This document shows, one piece after another, positions 9,866-20,151 of a stretch of 64,000 bases of DNA. Source of the stretch: Beijerinckiaceae bacterium (GTDB lineage Bacteria; Pseudomonadota; Alphaproteobacteria; Rhizobiales; Beijerinckiaceae). A program made the translations under genes and the position numbers. Numbering within the stretch: the first letter of the stretch is position 1; the number at the start of each line of letters is the position of its first letter. Where the stretch lies: contig JAIETL010000046.1 in NCBI GenBank assembly GCA_019745195.1, positions 18,099 through 82,098 of the forward strand, given 5' to 3'. The notes beneath the pieces were generated by a model. It did no database searches. It was not told the origin of the DNA and saw nothing but the letters and a program-made list of their open reading frames with translations.

Positions 9866-10951
9866 TTACCCATCTTCCTGATGGAGGAGAGCCAGAGCGC
9901 CGAGCATCGTCCCCACAACAGCCGGCAGCCAGGCGGCGATCACGGAACCGACGATTCCGGCCGACCCTAGCTCCTCCGACAATTGCGTCGCAACATAGAG
10001 CACGAAGCCCGCCGCCACGCCACCTACCACCAGTCTCGTCACACCACCAAACCTGAAAAATCTTAAGGAAACGGATGCCGCCACGAGGACCATGGCGACC
10101 AGCAGCAGCGGCCGCGCCATGAGCGACTGGTAGCGCAGCTCGTAGCGGGTGGTGTCGAGGCCGGCATTCTTCGTCCGTTCGATCACGGTCGGCATCGACC
10201 AGAAGCCGACGGCGTCAGGCGGTGTGAAACTTTGCCGCATCTGCTCGGGCTCCAGCGTCGTCGCGACGAGATAGGTCGGGTAGCTCTGTGGCTCTTCCAT
10301 GGCGGAGATGACGCGGGCGTCGCTGAGCTCCCAGTAGCCCGGCCGCAGTACCGCCTGCCTGGCATCGATTCGCTCGCTGAAGCCCCCGCCTGGACCAAAC
10401 GAGAAGATCGCGACCTGGGACAAACCGTCGCCGTCGGGCAATGCGCCGGCCGCGCGCACGATCGACTGCCCGTCGACGCTGTGCTGCCTGAGCCAGATCT
10501 CCTGATTGGCCGGCTGGGTTCCGCGCACGAACAAGCGCGCCTCCAGCAGCGTCGCATTGCGCTTCAGCTCGGCCGCCACGGGATTGTAGACCAGGATCGA
10601 GAACAGCCCGATCAGCCCCGCCACCAGCGCCGCCGGCTGCAGGAACTGCCAGGCCGAGACGCCGACGGAGCGGGCGACGACGAGTTCGAGCTTCCGGCTC
10701 AGCGTCAGCAGCGCGAACATCCCGCCGAAGAGCGCCGCAAAGGGGAAGATCTGCTCGGCCACGGCCGGCGCACGGTAGAGCGCGAGCCGGACGATCTGCG
10801 CCGTCGTCGCCACGGGGGAATCGCCGGCGCGGCGCATCAGTTCGACGAAATCGAGCGTGCCGATCAGGAAGAAGAAGGTCCCGAACACGCCGAGGATGGC
10901 GCGCGCGAAGCGCTTCGTCAGATAGCGGCCGAAGGTCGAGGTCAGCAGCAT
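9866..10951 (-). CDS. lptG: LPS export ABC transporter permease LptG
   Basis: LptG is one of the two inner-membrane permeases of the LptB2FG transporter, which extracts LPS from the inner membrane. The 361-residue protein has the expected layout: two membrane helices in the first 110 residues (around LGVFGTFFFLIGTLDFV and IFPFAALFGGMFALLTL), a large periplasmic jellyroll, and further helices near the C-terminus. Its start ATG shares one base with the stop of lptF (TGATG at 10951), a coupled arrangement. Assignment as LptG rather than LptF follows its place as second gene and its closer fit to the LptG N-terminus. Confidence 0.93.
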   Translation of the reverse strand: MLLTSTFGRYLTKRFARAILGVFGTFFFLIGTLDFVELMRRAGDSPVATTAQIVRLALYRAPAVAEQIFPFAALFGGMFALLTLSRKLELVVARSVGVSAWQFLQPAALVAGLIGLFSILVYNPVAAELKRNATLLEARLFVRGTQPANQEIWLRQHSVDGQSIVRAAGALPDGDGLSQVAIFSFGPGGGFSERIDARQAVLRPGYWELSDARVISAMEEPQSYPTYLVATTLEPEQMRQSFTPPDAVGFWSMPTVIERTKNAGLDTTRYELRYQSLMARPLLLVAMVLVAASVSLRFFRFGGVTRLVVGGVAAGFVLYVATQLSEELGSAGIVGSVIAAWLPAVVGTMLGALALLHQEDG

Positions 10952-12141
10952 CAGGCGCGCCTGAGACGCGCCGTCAGGCCGTTGATCGGGGCCAGCAGCG
11001 GCGCCGCGAGCCGCGCCAGCACCGGCCGCAGCCGCTCGCCATAAAGGATCAGCGCCACGGAGAGGACGATCGCGCCGATCGGCAGCAGATAGAGCAGGAG
11101 CGCCGCCGAGGGCGAGCGCACGCTCGCCGTCCAGGCGGCATAGGCCCCGATGCGCGTCGCTCCCACGATGAAGATCGCGGCCTGGATCGCGCTGGCGCGG
11201 CCCTGCCGCGTGGTGCGGGCTTCACCTACGAAGGCGAACGCGATCAGCATGAAGGCGATCGGATAGAGCGGGGCGGAGAGGCGGTTGTGCAGCTCGGCCC
11301 GGAAGCGGCCTTCCTGCGTCTTGTAGTAATGCTCGTTGCGGTCCTGGTTCAGCAGCGACCAGGTGGTGCGTTCGCGCGGCTTGTAGATCACCTTGTCGCC
11401 GCTGCCTTCGCCGGCGCCGCCGGTGGCGTCGCCCGACAGCGCCGACAGGTTCAGCGCATAACGATCAAAGGAGATGATCGAGGTCGTGTCCTGCTTGTTC
11501 TCGCGCTGGATCGTGCCGCGCTCCAGCATCAGGAAATTCTGGCCGTCTACGTCCGCCGTGCGGCCGCGCTCGGCGACATAGATCGCCGGCTGGTTCGGAT
11601 CGCGCCGGTCCTGCATGAAGATACCGACCAGCGCATCGCCCGAGCGCTCGCGATAATGGAAGGTGACGCCGGATTCGAGCGAGACGAACTGACCTTCCTT
11701 GACGACATTGGCAACGAAATCGGCCCGGATCGTCGTGATCAGGTCGCGCAGCGCGCGGAATCCCGAAGGCATCACCGACAGCGACATCCAGCCGACGAGC
11801 AGCGAGACGGCGATCGTCAGCACGATGAAGGGTTTCGTCAGCCGGTAGGGCGCGATGCCGGCCGCGTTCATCACGATCAGCTCGGAATCGCCGTTCAGTC
11901 GGTTCAGCGTGTAGAGCGTCGCCATAAACAGCGCGACAGGCGCGATGCCGGCGATGAGCGCCGGCAGCGAGAGCAGCGTCACGGTGAAGAAGATCAGGAC
12001 CGTCTGGCCCTTGCCGGTGATCAGATCGACCTCGCGCAAAGCCTGCGTCACCCAGATCACGCTGGTCAGGCCGATCAGAAGCACGATGGAGGCGACCGTC
12101 GCGATCTTCAGGATGTAGCGGTCGAGGCGGGTCAGGATCAC
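10951..12141 (-). CDS. lptF: LPS export ABC transporter permease LptF
   Basis: LptF partners LptG in the LptB2FG lipopolysaccharide exporter. The 396-residue protein starts [16 protein letters not shown] after the initiator, has paired N-terminal helices, a periplasmic beta-rich domain (about 140-280) and C-terminal helices including [17 protein letters not shown]. It is the first gene of the reverse-strand envelope operon and is divergent from pepA across 173 bases that must hold both promoters (the stretch around 12,210-12,235, with TATGGTATAGG, is the best promoter candidate by eye). Confidence 0.94.
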   Translation of the reverse strand: MILTRLDRYILKIATVASIVLLIGLTSVIWVTQALREVDLITGKGQTVLIFFTVTLLSLPALIAGIAPVALFMATLYTLNRLNGDSELIVMNAAGIAPYRLTKPFIVLTIAVSLLVGWMSLSVMPSGFRALRDLITTIRADFVANVVKEGQFVSLESGVTFHYRERSGDALVGIFMQDRRDPNQPAIYVAERGRTADVDGQNFLMLERGTIQRENKQDTTSIISFDRYALNLSALSGDATGGAGEGSGDKVIYKPRERTTWSLLNQDRNEHYYKTQEGRFRAELHNRLSAPLYPIAFMLIAFAFVGEARTTRQGRASAIQAAIFIVGATRIGAYAAWTASVRSPSAALLLYLLPIGAIVLSVALILYGERLRPVLARLAAPLLAPINGLTARLRRA

Positions 12142-12314
12142 GCGGCGGCTTTCGGTCGCTGGTCTGCTGGAAAGGCCCGGTTCGACGGGCGCATTTGGAC
12201 GCTTCGGCGCTTACACCCTATGGTATAGGCGCAATCATGGCGCAAACGGGAATCGTTTGTGTTCCCGTCGTTAAACCCCTCCCATGCCCCGTTTCGCAAC
12301 ATCGTGAGCCGTCC

Positions 12315-13808
12315 ATGTCGCAGCGCCTGAAGCTCGAGGTCAAAGCCCTGAATGCGATCGCAGCCGAGGATATCGTCATCCTCGTCGGCGATGCGCTGAC
12401 GCCGCCGCGCGCGGCCGAGGAATGGCTCGGCGAAGGCGCGCATGGCCTGCTGGCGCGAGGCGCCGCGGCGGAGCGCTTCAAGGGCAAGGCGCTCTCGGGC
12501 CTGACGCTGCTCGCGCCGGACGGTGCGGGATATCAGCGGCTGATCGTCATCGGCGTCGGGCCGGCTTCGGAGCGCGCGACGCTCGATTTCGCCAAGCTCG
12601 GCGGCACGATCGCCGGCCGGCTCGGCCATGGCCGCGGCGCCGACGTGATCGCGGCGCTGCCCGAGGGCGAGATCTCCGCCGACGAGATCGCCGAGATGGC
12701 CTTGGGCATGCGGCTGCGCGCCTATGCCTTCGACCAGTACAAGACGAAGAGCAAGGAGCCCGAAAACGCCGAGCCCTTCACCGTCACGCTGCGCGTCGCC
12801 GATCCGTCGACGGTCAAGAAGGCGCTGAAGGCGCGCGAGGCGGTCGCCGCCGGCGTCGAGATCGCGCGCGACCTCGTCAACGAACCGCCCAACGTCCTCT
12901 ATCCCGAGGAGTTCGCAGACCGCGCGGCCAGGCTGGAAAAGCTCGGCGTCGAGGTCGAGATCCTCGACGAGAAGCAGTTGAGGAAGATCGGCATGCGGGC
13001 GTTGCTTGCTGTCGGCCAGGGCTCGCGTCGCGAGAGCCGCGTCGTGGTGATGCGCTGGAACGGCGCGAAATCGTCCGTCCAGCCGGTCGCGTTCGTCGGC
13101 AAGGGCGTGACCTTCGACACCGGCGGCATCTCGATCAAGCCCGGCGGCGGCATGGAGGACATGAAGGGCGACATGGCGGGCGCAGCCTGCGTCACCGGGC
13201 TGATGCATGCGCTGGCGGCCCGGAAGGCGAAGGTCAACGCCATCGGCGTGATCGGCCTCGTCGAGAACATGCCCGACGGCAACGCCCAGCGTCCGGGCGA
13301 TATCGTCACCTCGCTGTCTGGCCAGACCATCGAGATCATCAACACTGACGCGGAAGGCCGTCTCGTTCTCGGCGACGTGCTCTGGTACACGCAGGACAAA
13401 TACAAGCCGCGCTACATGGTCAATCTGGCGACGCTGACCGGGGCCATTCTGGTGGCGCTGGCGCAGGAAAACGCCGGGCTGTTCTCCAACAGCGACGAAC
13501 TCGCCGAGCGCCTGACGGCCGCCGGCAAGGCCACCGGCGAGACCGTCTGGCGCATGCCGCTTGGCAAGGCCTACGACAAGATGATCGATTCGAAGTTCGC
13601 CGACATGAAGAACACGGCCGGCCGCCATGGCGGCTCGATCACGGCGGCGCAGTTCCTGCAGCGCCATGTCAACGACTGCCCCTGGGCGCATCTCGACATC
13701 GCCGGCACCGCCATGGGCTCGCCGTCGAGCGAGACCAACCGCTCCTGGGGCTCCGGCTGGGGCGTGCGCCTGCTCGACCGGCTGGTGAGCGAGCACTACG
13801 AGGGATGA
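12315..13808 (+). CDS. pepA: leucyl aminopeptidase (M17)
   Basis: PepA is a hexameric two-metal aminopeptidase that removes N-terminal residues from peptides. From the ATG at 12315 (MSQRLKLEV) the protein has 497 residues, the usual length. Active-site features are visible: Lys263 and Asp268 in [10 protein letters not shown], Lys275 in SIKPGGG, and NTDAEGR at 343-349, the M17 signature with metal ligands and the catalytic Arg. The frame is open for 40 codons upstream, but those lie in the divergent promoter region and do not resemble the family. The divergent lptF-pepA pair followed by holC is widely conserved in proteobacteria. Confidence 0.96.
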   Translation: MSQRLKLEVKALNAIAAEDIVILVGDALTPPRAAEEWLGEGAHGLLARGAAAERFKGKALSGLTLLAPDGAGYQRLIVIGVGPASERATLDFAKLGGTIAGRLGHGRGADVIAALPEGEISADEIAEMALGMRLRAYAFDQYKTKSKEPENAEPFTVTLRVADPSTVKKALKAREAVAAGVEIARDLVNEPPNVLYPEEFADRAARLEKLGVEVEILDEKQLRKIGMRALLAVGQGSRRESRVVVMRWNGAKSSVQPVAFVGKGVTFDTGGISIKPGGGMEDMKGDMAGAACVTGLMHALAARKAKVNAIGVIGLVENMPDGNAQRPGDIVTSLSGQTIEIINTDAEGRLVLGDVLWYTQDKYKPRYMVNLATLTGAILVALAQENAGLFSNSDELAERLTAAGKATGETVWRMPLGKAYDKMIDSKFADMKNTAGRHGGSITAAQFLQRHVNDCPWAHLDIAGTAMGSPSSETNRSWGSGWGVRLLDRLVSEHYEG

Positions 13809-13815
13809 TCTGCCC

Positions 13816-14268
13816 TTGACCGAAATCTTGTTCTTCCATCTGCAGTCGCGTCCGCTCGAACAGGTTCTGCCGACCATTCTGGAGCGGGCGCTGTCGCGCG
13901 GGCAGAGGGTCGTGGTCGAGGTTTCGAGCGAGGAGCGGCTGAGCGCGCTGGACGACCGGCTCTGGACCTATTCCGACGAGGGCTTCCTTCCCCATGTGAC
14001 GGCGGCCGAGCCGGATGCGGCCGCCAACCCGGTCGTGCTGACGACGCAGGCGCATAACCCCAACGCGGCGCAGGTCCGCATCCTGGCCGACGGCGTCCGC
14101 ATTCCCGACGCATTGCAGGGCTATGAGCGCGTCGTGCTGATATTCGATGGTGACGATCCCGACGCGCTCAACGCCGCGCGCGCGGATTGGAAGACGGTCA
14201 AGGCCTCGGGCCAGAGCGCCAGCTACTGGCAGCAGGACGAGGCGGGCCGCTGGGAGAAAAAAGCGTGA
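13816..14268 (+). CDS. holC: DNA polymerase III subunit chi
   Basis: HolC (chi) bridges the clamp-loader complex to single-strand binding protein. The 150-residue product begins LTEILFFHLQ, contains LEQVLPTILERALSRG and the LDDRLWTYSDEGFLPH motif, and ends ...SYWQQDEAGRWEKKA, all characteristic of chi. Translation starts at TTG 13816; no ATG or GTG in frame would retain the conserved first strand. It lies seven bases after pepA, the classic pepA-holC arrangement, and its stop codon overlaps the GTG start of the next gene. Confidence 0.93.
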   Translation: MTEILFFHLQSRPLEQVLPTILERALSRGQRVVVEVSSEERLSALDDRLWTYSDEGFLPHVTAAEPDAAANPVVLTTQAHNPNAAQVRILADGVRIPDALQGYERVVLIFDGDDPDALNAARADWKTVKASGQSASYWQQDEAGRWEKKA

Positions 14269-14675
14269 AAATGCCTGCCCTGCTCGCCTGCGCGTTCGCG
14301 CTCGGCGGCTGCTCCGTCGATATCGGCGGCTTCTCGTTCATGTCCGAAACGCGCGATGGCCGCACCACGACGACGACCAGCAGCGCCACCGCGCGGGTCT
14401 CGACGCAGGAGGCGCGGCTGACGGCCGAGGGCGAATGCGACGCCGACGTCTCGCTCGACCCGGCGACGCGTCCGCTGCCGCCGGCGATCGCCGAGGGCAT
14501 CACCGAATGCGAACTGGTCAGGCTGAAAGGGTCGAGGCCGACCGACGTGCTGATCGGCGAGAGCGGCAAGGGCCAGCGGGAGACGCAGGTGCTCTATTCC
14601 GAGCCCGGCGGCCGCGAGATCTACCTGTTCACGGATAACCGGCTGGCGCGGATCGTGAAGCCGGGGCAGGGGTGA
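14265..14675 (+). CDS. putative small lipoprotein, function unknown
   Basis: A 136-residue protein beginning (GTG at 14265) MKMPALLACAFALGGCS, with a short hydrophobic segment and a lipobox-like LGGC that places the lipidated Cys at residue 16. An ATG two codons later (14271) is an alternative start. The mature part is polar, with a Thr-rich stretch near residue 40 and a C-terminal half containing VLIGESGKGQRETQVLYSE and EIYLFTDNRLARIVKPGQG, reminiscent of small outer-membrane lipoproteins of the SmpA/OmlA kind, but I cannot assign it. The GTG overlaps the holC stop by four bases, so it is probably cotranslated with holC. Confidence 0.75.
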   Translation: MKMPALLACAFALGGCSVDIGGFSFMSETRDGRTTTTTSSATARVSTQEARLTAEGECDADVSLDPATRPLPPAIAEGITECELVRLKGSRPTDVLIGESGKGQRETQVLYSEPGGREIYLFTDNRLARIVKPGQG

Positions 14676-14711
14676 GCGGGCGACGATGCTCGCTCGAACC
14701 AGTGGCAACGT

Positions 14712-15686
14712 TCAGCGGACGTTCCTCGGTCGTTGCATAAACGTAGCGAGGGCTCCGATCACGCCATCGGCGAGCGGTCGATCCGGATCCTCGTAGGTCG
14801 CGATGTTGGCGGCCCGGTCATCGGATGCGACCGCCTTCAGGACATGGTTTGCGTCGGGAAGTAAGACCATTTCGGCGTCCGGGCGGGCATCGTGCAACCG
14901 TTCCGCATCCCGTCGCCCGACCTGGATATCGCGAAGTCCCTGGAGGATCAGCGCCGGCCCCGCATAGGTCGCGATCAGCGTGGCCGGGTCGTGCGCGAAA
15001 GCGCTGATCAGGAAACCTTGCGTCTCGGGTCGAAACAGCGGACGCAGCGCTGGATCGATATCGTCCGGCGCGACATGCTGCCCAGCCTCGAGCCGCGCGA
15101 TGATCGTATCGGCCTGTTCGCGGATGGGCGCGTTGGCGGGATTCGACCCGATCTGCTCGCGGAGCACATCGCCAAGTTTGCGTCCCGTCGCCGAGACCAG
15201 CAGCAGCCCGCAGATGTCGGGCGCCTGCTGGGCAGCAACGAGGGTCGCCAGACCGCCTTCGCTATGACCCAGCACCCATATGCATGGAGCGCCCATCCTT
15301 CGGCGGATGGTGGCAACCCAGGTTCGGATGTCGGCGGCGTAGTCCTCAATCGTGACGGCGTTGGCGTCCGGGATAGCACGAGCGCTGCCGAACATGCCCC
15401 GCTTGTCGATCCGCACGCTCCCGATGCCTAGCGCGGCGAGCCCTTCCGCGATCAGGCGGTAGGGGGATGCCCGGACGCCGAGCGGGCTGTTGCCGTCGCG
15501 ATCGGTCGGCCCTGAGCCCGGGACGATGAGAACGACGGCGGCACTGGCGTTCGACGGTTCGAGCGCGGTTCCCGAGAGCGGCCCTGCGGGACCGGGGGCC
15601 TCGATCACGTCAGCGCCGCTCATCGGCGCTGCCTCCGGTCGAGAAACGGCAAGTGGCAAGAGGCAGAGCAGTACACAGCATTTCAT
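14712..15686 (-). CDS. exported alpha/beta hydrolase
   Basis: A 324-residue alpha/beta-hydrolase-fold protein. From ATG 15686 it starts MKCCVLLCLLPLAVSRPEAA, a signal peptide, which implies a periplasmic location. The oxyanion region VPGSGPTDRDGNSPLG, the nucleophile elbow GHSEGG (Ser as nucleophile) and a late DANHVLK with the likely catalytic His are all present, similar to the acyl-CoA thioesterase or esterase-like group of periplasmic hydrolases; the substrate is unknown. The frame is open 27 codons upstream, but that part lacks a signal sequence and would overlap the ABC-F gene. It converges with the lipoprotein gene. Confidence 0.82.
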   Translation of the reverse strand: MKCCVLLCLLPLAVSRPEAAPMSGADVIEAPGPAGPLSGTALEPSNASAAVVLIVPGSGPTDRDGNSPLGVRASPYRLIAEGLAALGIGSVRIDKRGMFGSARAIPDANAVTIEDYAADIRTWVATIRRRMGAPCIWVLGHSEGGLATLVAAQQAPDICGLLLVSATGRKLGDVLREQIGSNPANAPIREQADTIIARLEAGQHVAPDDIDPALRPLFRPETQGFLISAFAHDPATLIATYAGPALILQGLRDIQVGRRDAERLHDARPDAEMVLLPDANHVLKAVASDDRAANIATYEDPDRPLADGVIGALATFMQRPRNVR

Positions 15687-15730
15687 CCAGCGCTTGATCA
15701 GAGAGTCCCATCGTCGTCGCCGGGCTGGCG

Positions 15731-17608
15731 TCAAGCGCTCTCCAGCTCCTCGCTCAACCCGAGCCACTCTTCCTCCGCCGCGGCAAGCGCCTCCGCCAGC
15801 TCCGCCCTTTGCCGCGAGAGCAAAAGCGCCTTGCCGGGGTCGCGGGCGAAGGCCGCGCCGTTGCCGAGAACGCCGTCGACCTTTTCGATCAGGCCCGTGA
15901 GCTTTGCGATCTTCGCCTCGGCGAGGTTGAGCTTCTGGCGCAGCGGGCCCTGCGCGGCGCGCTTCACCGCCGCGCCCTTGCGTTCGTCGGCCTTGGCTCC
16001 GCCGGCAGGCGCAGTCTCGGCCTGCTTCTCGCGTCGCGCCGCCTTCGCTCCGCCGAGCACCAGCGTGCGGTAATCCTCCATGTCTCCGTCGAAATTCTTC
16101 ACCGTCCCGTCGCCGACGATCCAGAGCCGGTCGGCGCAGGATTCGATCAGGAAGCGGTCATGGCTGACGAGGATGACGGCGCCGGGATAGTCGTTGATCG
16201 CGTTGACCAGAGCGGTGCGGCTGTCGATGTCGAGATGGTTGGTCGGCTCGTCGAGGATCAGGAGGTGAGGGCCCCCTAAAGCGGCAAGCCCGAGCATCAG
16301 CCGGGCCTTCTCGCCGCCCGACAGGTTTTTGACCGGCGTCTCGGCCTTTTGCGCCGGAAAGCCGATCTGGGCCGCTTTCGAGCGCACCTTCGCCTCGGGC
16401 GCATCCGGCATCAGGTCGCGCAGATGGGCGACGGGCGTGTCCTCAAGCCGCAACTCGTCGAGCTGGTGCTGGGCGAAATAGGCGGTCTCCAGCTTGGACG
16501 ATTTGCGCATCTCGCCCGAGAGGGGTGCGAGCCTGCCGCCGATCAGCTTGCAGAAGGTCGATTTGCCGTTGCCGTTCGAGCCGAGCAAAGCGATGCGGTC
16601 GTCCGGCAGCAGCGTCAGGTTGAGCCGCGACAGGACCTTGCGTTCGCCATAGCCGGCGCTGGCGTCGTTCAGCACGATCATCGGCGGCGCGAGCGGCCGC
16701 TCGGGGCCGGGCAGGCTGAAGGGCTGGACGTCGCGATCGACGATGGTCGCGATCGTCTCCATCTTCTCCAGCCGCTTGACCCGCGACTGCGCCTGCCTCG
16801 CCTTGGTGGCCTTGGCCTTGAAGCGGTCGACGAAGGACTGCAGGTGCTTGCGCTCGGCGTCCTGCTTTTCCTTCGCCTTGGCGAGCTGCATCTGCTTCTC
16901 GGCGCGCTGCTTGGCGAAAGAGGAGTAGCCGCCGCGATAGATCGTCAGCTTGCCCTGGTCGAGATGCAGGATGTGATCGACGCAGGTGTCGAGCAGTTCG
17001 CGGTCGTGGCTGACGACCAGCACGGTATGCGGATAGCGCTCGAGATAGTCGTAGAGCCAGAGCGTGCCTTCGAGGTCGAGATAGTTGGTCGGCTCGTCGA
17101 GCAGCAGCAGATCGGGCTGGGCGAACAGCACGGCCGCCAGCGCGACGCGCATGCGCCAGCCGCCGGAGAAATCCGAACAGGGGCGCTGCTGCGCCGCCTC
17201 GTCGAAGCCGAGACCGTGTAGGACCGTCGCGGCGCGGGCCGGGGCGGAGTGGGCGTCGATATCGGCGAGCCGCGTGCCGATCTCGGCGATGCGCAGCGGG
17301 TCGGTCGCGGTCTCGGACTCCCGCAGCAGGGCGGCGCGCTCGGTGTCGGCGGCCAGCACGACCTCGATCAGCGTTTCGGGGCCGCCGGGCGCCTCCTGCG
17401 CGACGCCGCCGATGCGCCGGCCCTTGGGCAGATGGACGCTACCGCCTTCGGGCGACAGGTCGCCGGTGATGATCCGGAACAAAGTCGTCTTGCCGGTGCC
17501 GTTGCGGCCGACGAGGCCGACGCGCGCGCCGTCTGGCAGCGACGCGCCGGCATGGTCAAGCAGCAGGCGCTCGCCGAGCCGGTAGGTGATGTCGTTGAGG
17601 GTGAGCAT
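15731..17608 (-). CDS. ABC-F family ATPase (Uup-like)
   Basis: A 625-residue soluble protein with two ABC ATPase domains and no membrane segments, so an ABC-F protein. Domain 1 has Walker A GRNGTGKT (34-41), the signature FSGGW and Walker B LLLLDEPTNYLD. The interdomain linker with KQRAEKQMQLAKAKEKQ is the charged helical arm that reaches into the ribosome. Domain 2 has GSNGNGKST, NLSGGEKARL and LLILDEPTNHLD. A basic linker and a C-terminal coiled coil (roughly 545-625) resemble Uup. Such proteins act on stalled or initiating ribosomes; the precise subgroup cannot be fixed by eye. All catalytic motifs are intact. Confidence 0.92.
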   Translation of the reverse strand: MLTLNDITYRLGERLLLDHAGASLPDGARVGLVGRNGTGKTTLFRIITGDLSPEGGSVHLPKGRRIGGVAQEAPGGPETLIEVVLAADTERAALLRESETATDPLRIAEIGTRLADIDAHSAPARAATVLHGLGFDEAAQQRPCSDFSGGWRMRVALAAVLFAQPDLLLLDEPTNYLDLEGTLWLYDYLERYPHTVLVVSHDRELLDTCVDHILHLDQGKLTIYRGGYSSFAKQRAEKQMQLAKAKEKQDAERKHLQSFVDRFKAKATKARQAQSRVKRLEKMETIATIVDRDVQPFSLPGPERPLAPPMIVLNDASAGYGERKVLSRLNLTLLPDDRIALLGSNGNGKSTFCKLIGGRLAPLSGEMRKSSKLETAYFAQHQLDELRLEDTPVAHLRDLMPDAPEAKVRSKAAQIGFPAQKAETPVKNLSGGEKARLMLGLAALGGPHLLILDEPTNHLDIDSRTALVNAINDYPGAVILVSHDRFLIESCADRLWIVGDGTVKNFDGDMEDYRTLVLGGAKAARREKQAETAPAGGAKADERKGAAVKRAAQGPLRQKLNLAEAKIAKLTGLIEKVDGVLGNGAAFARDPGKALLLSRQRAELAEALAAAEEEWLGLSEELESA

Positions 17609-17761
17609 CGAGGCGGTTTAGGCGGGCAGACGGGACGGCGCAATCGGCAAACCGGGACATCGGCCATGTCACAGTCTCGCCACGATGTCGCCATGCGGGG
17701 GCCGGAGCCGGGCTTCACCCAAGGTAACAGTAGGTATCATTCGATTCGCCGAGAGCACAGC

Positions 17762-17878
17762 ATGCCGTTTCCCCGCAAGTTCGACAGTCAGCGCCGCCTG
17801 TCCTTCGCGGCTTTGGCGCTCGTCTTCCTGTCCACGATCATCGGCAGCGCAGCGGCGCTCGCCGCGCTGCTGCCCTGA
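17762..17878 (+). CDS. possible 38-aa single-pass membrane protein
   Basis: ATG at 17762 opens a 38-codon frame: a basic N-terminus (MPFPRKFDSQRR) followed by a hydrophobic segment of about 22 residues (LSFAALALVFLSTIIGSAAA). This positive-inside plus single helix layout is typical of real small membrane proteins in this order. There is no strong ribosome-binding site. It lies between the divergently placed ABC-F gene and the chemoreceptor. I do not recognise it; it could be a chance frame. Confidence 0.35.
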   Translation: MPFPRKFDSQRRLSFAALALVFLSTIIGSAAALAALLP

Positions 17879-17934
17879 TGCAATCTTTACGGGCCTCGGC
17901 AGGGCTCGCTTTCAAACAACGTTAACGCAATCGG

Positions 17935-20111
17935 GTGTCTCTTGGCGAAACGGGACATGATGTCCCGCCGGAGTTCCACCACTTGTTCAGCCTCAGGATC
18001 AGGCTTCCCGCCGCGATGCTGGCGCTTGCCTGTCTGGCGGCGCTGGTCGTCGGCATGTCGGCCTATCGCGCCGTGGCCGAATGGGCCCGGGAATCGGTGC
18101 GTGAGCGGCTGAGCGATCTGGCCGAGAGCCATGCCGGCGCGATCGAACGCCGCTGGGCGCAGGTCAGGTCCGAGCTTTCGGTCCAGGCGCGCAGCGCCTA
18201 CACGGTTTCGGCGGTCGACGAGATCGGCAAATGGATGGAGCTCGGCGCCTATGACATGCGCCGTATCCTCGATCATTATCAGGCCGGCGGATCGCCCGAG
18301 GAGCGCGAGGCGCGCACGGGCCGGGACCATCAGCACGGCTACTCCTGGCGTCATGTGCCGATCCATGAAACCTATCGCGCCGCGCTGAAGCAGTTCGGCT
18401 ACGCCGATATGTATCTCGTCTCCGCCAAGGGGCGGGTGGTCTACAGCGTCAGGAAGGGCCCGGAGTTCGGCCGCCTCGTCAGCGAGGCGGACCTTGTCGA
18501 CACCGGCTTGGGCAAGGTGGTCGCGGCGACACGCTCGCTCCCGGCGGGTGAGCAGGCGGTCGTCGATTTCGCGCCTTATGATCCGGCCGGCGGCGAGCCG
18601 CGCGCCTTCATGGCGCAGCGCTTCGCCAATACGGAATCCGGCGCGGAGAACGGATCCGGCACGCTCGTCATCGCGCTCGACACCGGGATCATGGACGCTG
18701 TCCTGGCGATCAACGCCAGCGGCCTGCGCAATGTCGCAACCTATCTGGTCGGCGCGGACGGTTTCATGCGCTCGAACCCGGCCCGCCGGCTCGTCGGCGA
18801 CGCGCCGGGGGCCGTGCTCGATCCTGCCCTGTTGGGGCCGGGAAAGAGCGGCATGCTGACGATGACCAGCCGCGACGGCGCGGACCTGCTCGTCACCGGC
18901 CGGCCGGTCAGGGTCGGCGACTGGACCTGGCTGCTCTGGCTGACCGAGCCGGAGAAAACCGCCTTTGCCGTCGTCGTCACGATCCGCAACGCGATGCTCG
19001 GCGCGGCGCTGATCGTGATCGGGCCGCTTCTCGTTTTCGCGCTTTTGCTGGGCCTCTCCGTGGTTCAGCCGATCAGGGGCCTGTCGCAGGCTCTGGCTGG
19101 CGTGGCCGACGGGCGAACCGACCTCGACATTCCAGGCGCGCAGCGCAAGGACGAGATCGGCGCCATCGCGGCCTCGGTCCAGCGCATCCGCGAAAACCTG
19201 ATCCGCGAGGAGGCGGGGCGTCTGGCGGGCCGTGAGGAGGCCGATCTAGAAGCGAGCCGCCAGCGCAGCGCGCTGCTGCGCGACCTCGCCAGCGATCTCG
19301 AACGCTCGATCCTGAGCGTCACCACTGCCGTTTCGTCGGCCGCCGAGGAACTCAGCGTCACGGCGAGCGAACTGTCCAACGGCGCCCTGCAGACGCAGGC
19401 GAATGCCGGCACGGTCCACGATCGACCTCGCGCGCCATCGCCAGCATCCGCTCGATCGAAGGGGCGGCGCAGGATCTGCGTAGCGCGATCGACAAGCTCG
19501 ACAGTGATGTGCAGTCTTCTGATCGCAGCGCGCGCTCGGCCCGCGACTATGCCGACCAGATGGGGGCGGTGGTCGAGTCCCTCGCATCGGGCGCAGCCCG
19601 CGTCTCCGACGTGACCGGGATGATCTCCGACATCGCCGCGCAGACCAACCTGCTTGCGCTCAACGCCACGATCGAGGCTGCGCGCGCCGGCGAGGCGGGC
19701 AGGGGCTTCGCTGTCGTCGCCTCCGAGGTCAAGGGCCTTTCGGGCCAGACGGCGCGCGCCATCGAGGACATCTCGCGGCAGATCGGCGGCATGAACCAGG
19801 CGACGACGGCGACGGTCGAAGCCATCGCAGGCATTCGCGGCATGATCGGGGATCTGAGCGACACGGTTCGCCGCACCGCCGAGACGATGCGCCACCAGCA
19901 GGGCGCGGCTCACGCGATCGTCACCGAGGTCGGCACCGCGACGGCCGCCTTCAGCCGCATCGGCGAGGCGACGAGCCTCGTCTCCTCCGCCTCGCAGCAG
20001 ACCTCGGACGCCGCCGGCGCGCTGTTGCGCGCCTCGTCCGAGCTGACCGGCCTGGCCCATGGGCTGAAGGCGCGCGTCGACGAGTTCATCCTGCAAGTCA
20101 GGGCGGCGTGA
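17935..20111 (+). pseudogene. methyl-accepting chemotaxis protein, split by a frameshift
   Basis: The first part (GTG 17935, or TTG 17983) has an N-terminal membrane helix (about 22-42), a periplasmic sensor of some 310 residues, a second helix (NAMLGAALIVIGPLLVFALLL), a HAMP domain starting at VVQPIRGLS, and a coiled coil. Just after [13 protein letters not shown] (about 19,414-19,424) the frame shifts: the chemoreceptor reading continues in the other frame from [19 protein letters not shown] through the conserved hairpin [19 protein letters not shown] to ...ILQVRAA at 20111. A single-base loss (or two-base gain) explains the split. Each half is otherwise intact, so this is a recent mutation or a sequencing error. 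No che genes are nearby; the ligand is unknown. Confidence 0.85.
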
Positions 20112-20151
20112 CCGGCTTGCAGGCACGGCAGGCAGGGGCTAACCCTTCCTG

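Noticed and set aside
15686..15767. Longer start for the alpha/beta hydrolase
   Set aside because: It would bury the signal peptide and overlap the ABC-F stop region; the residues are Arg-rich and not signal-like.
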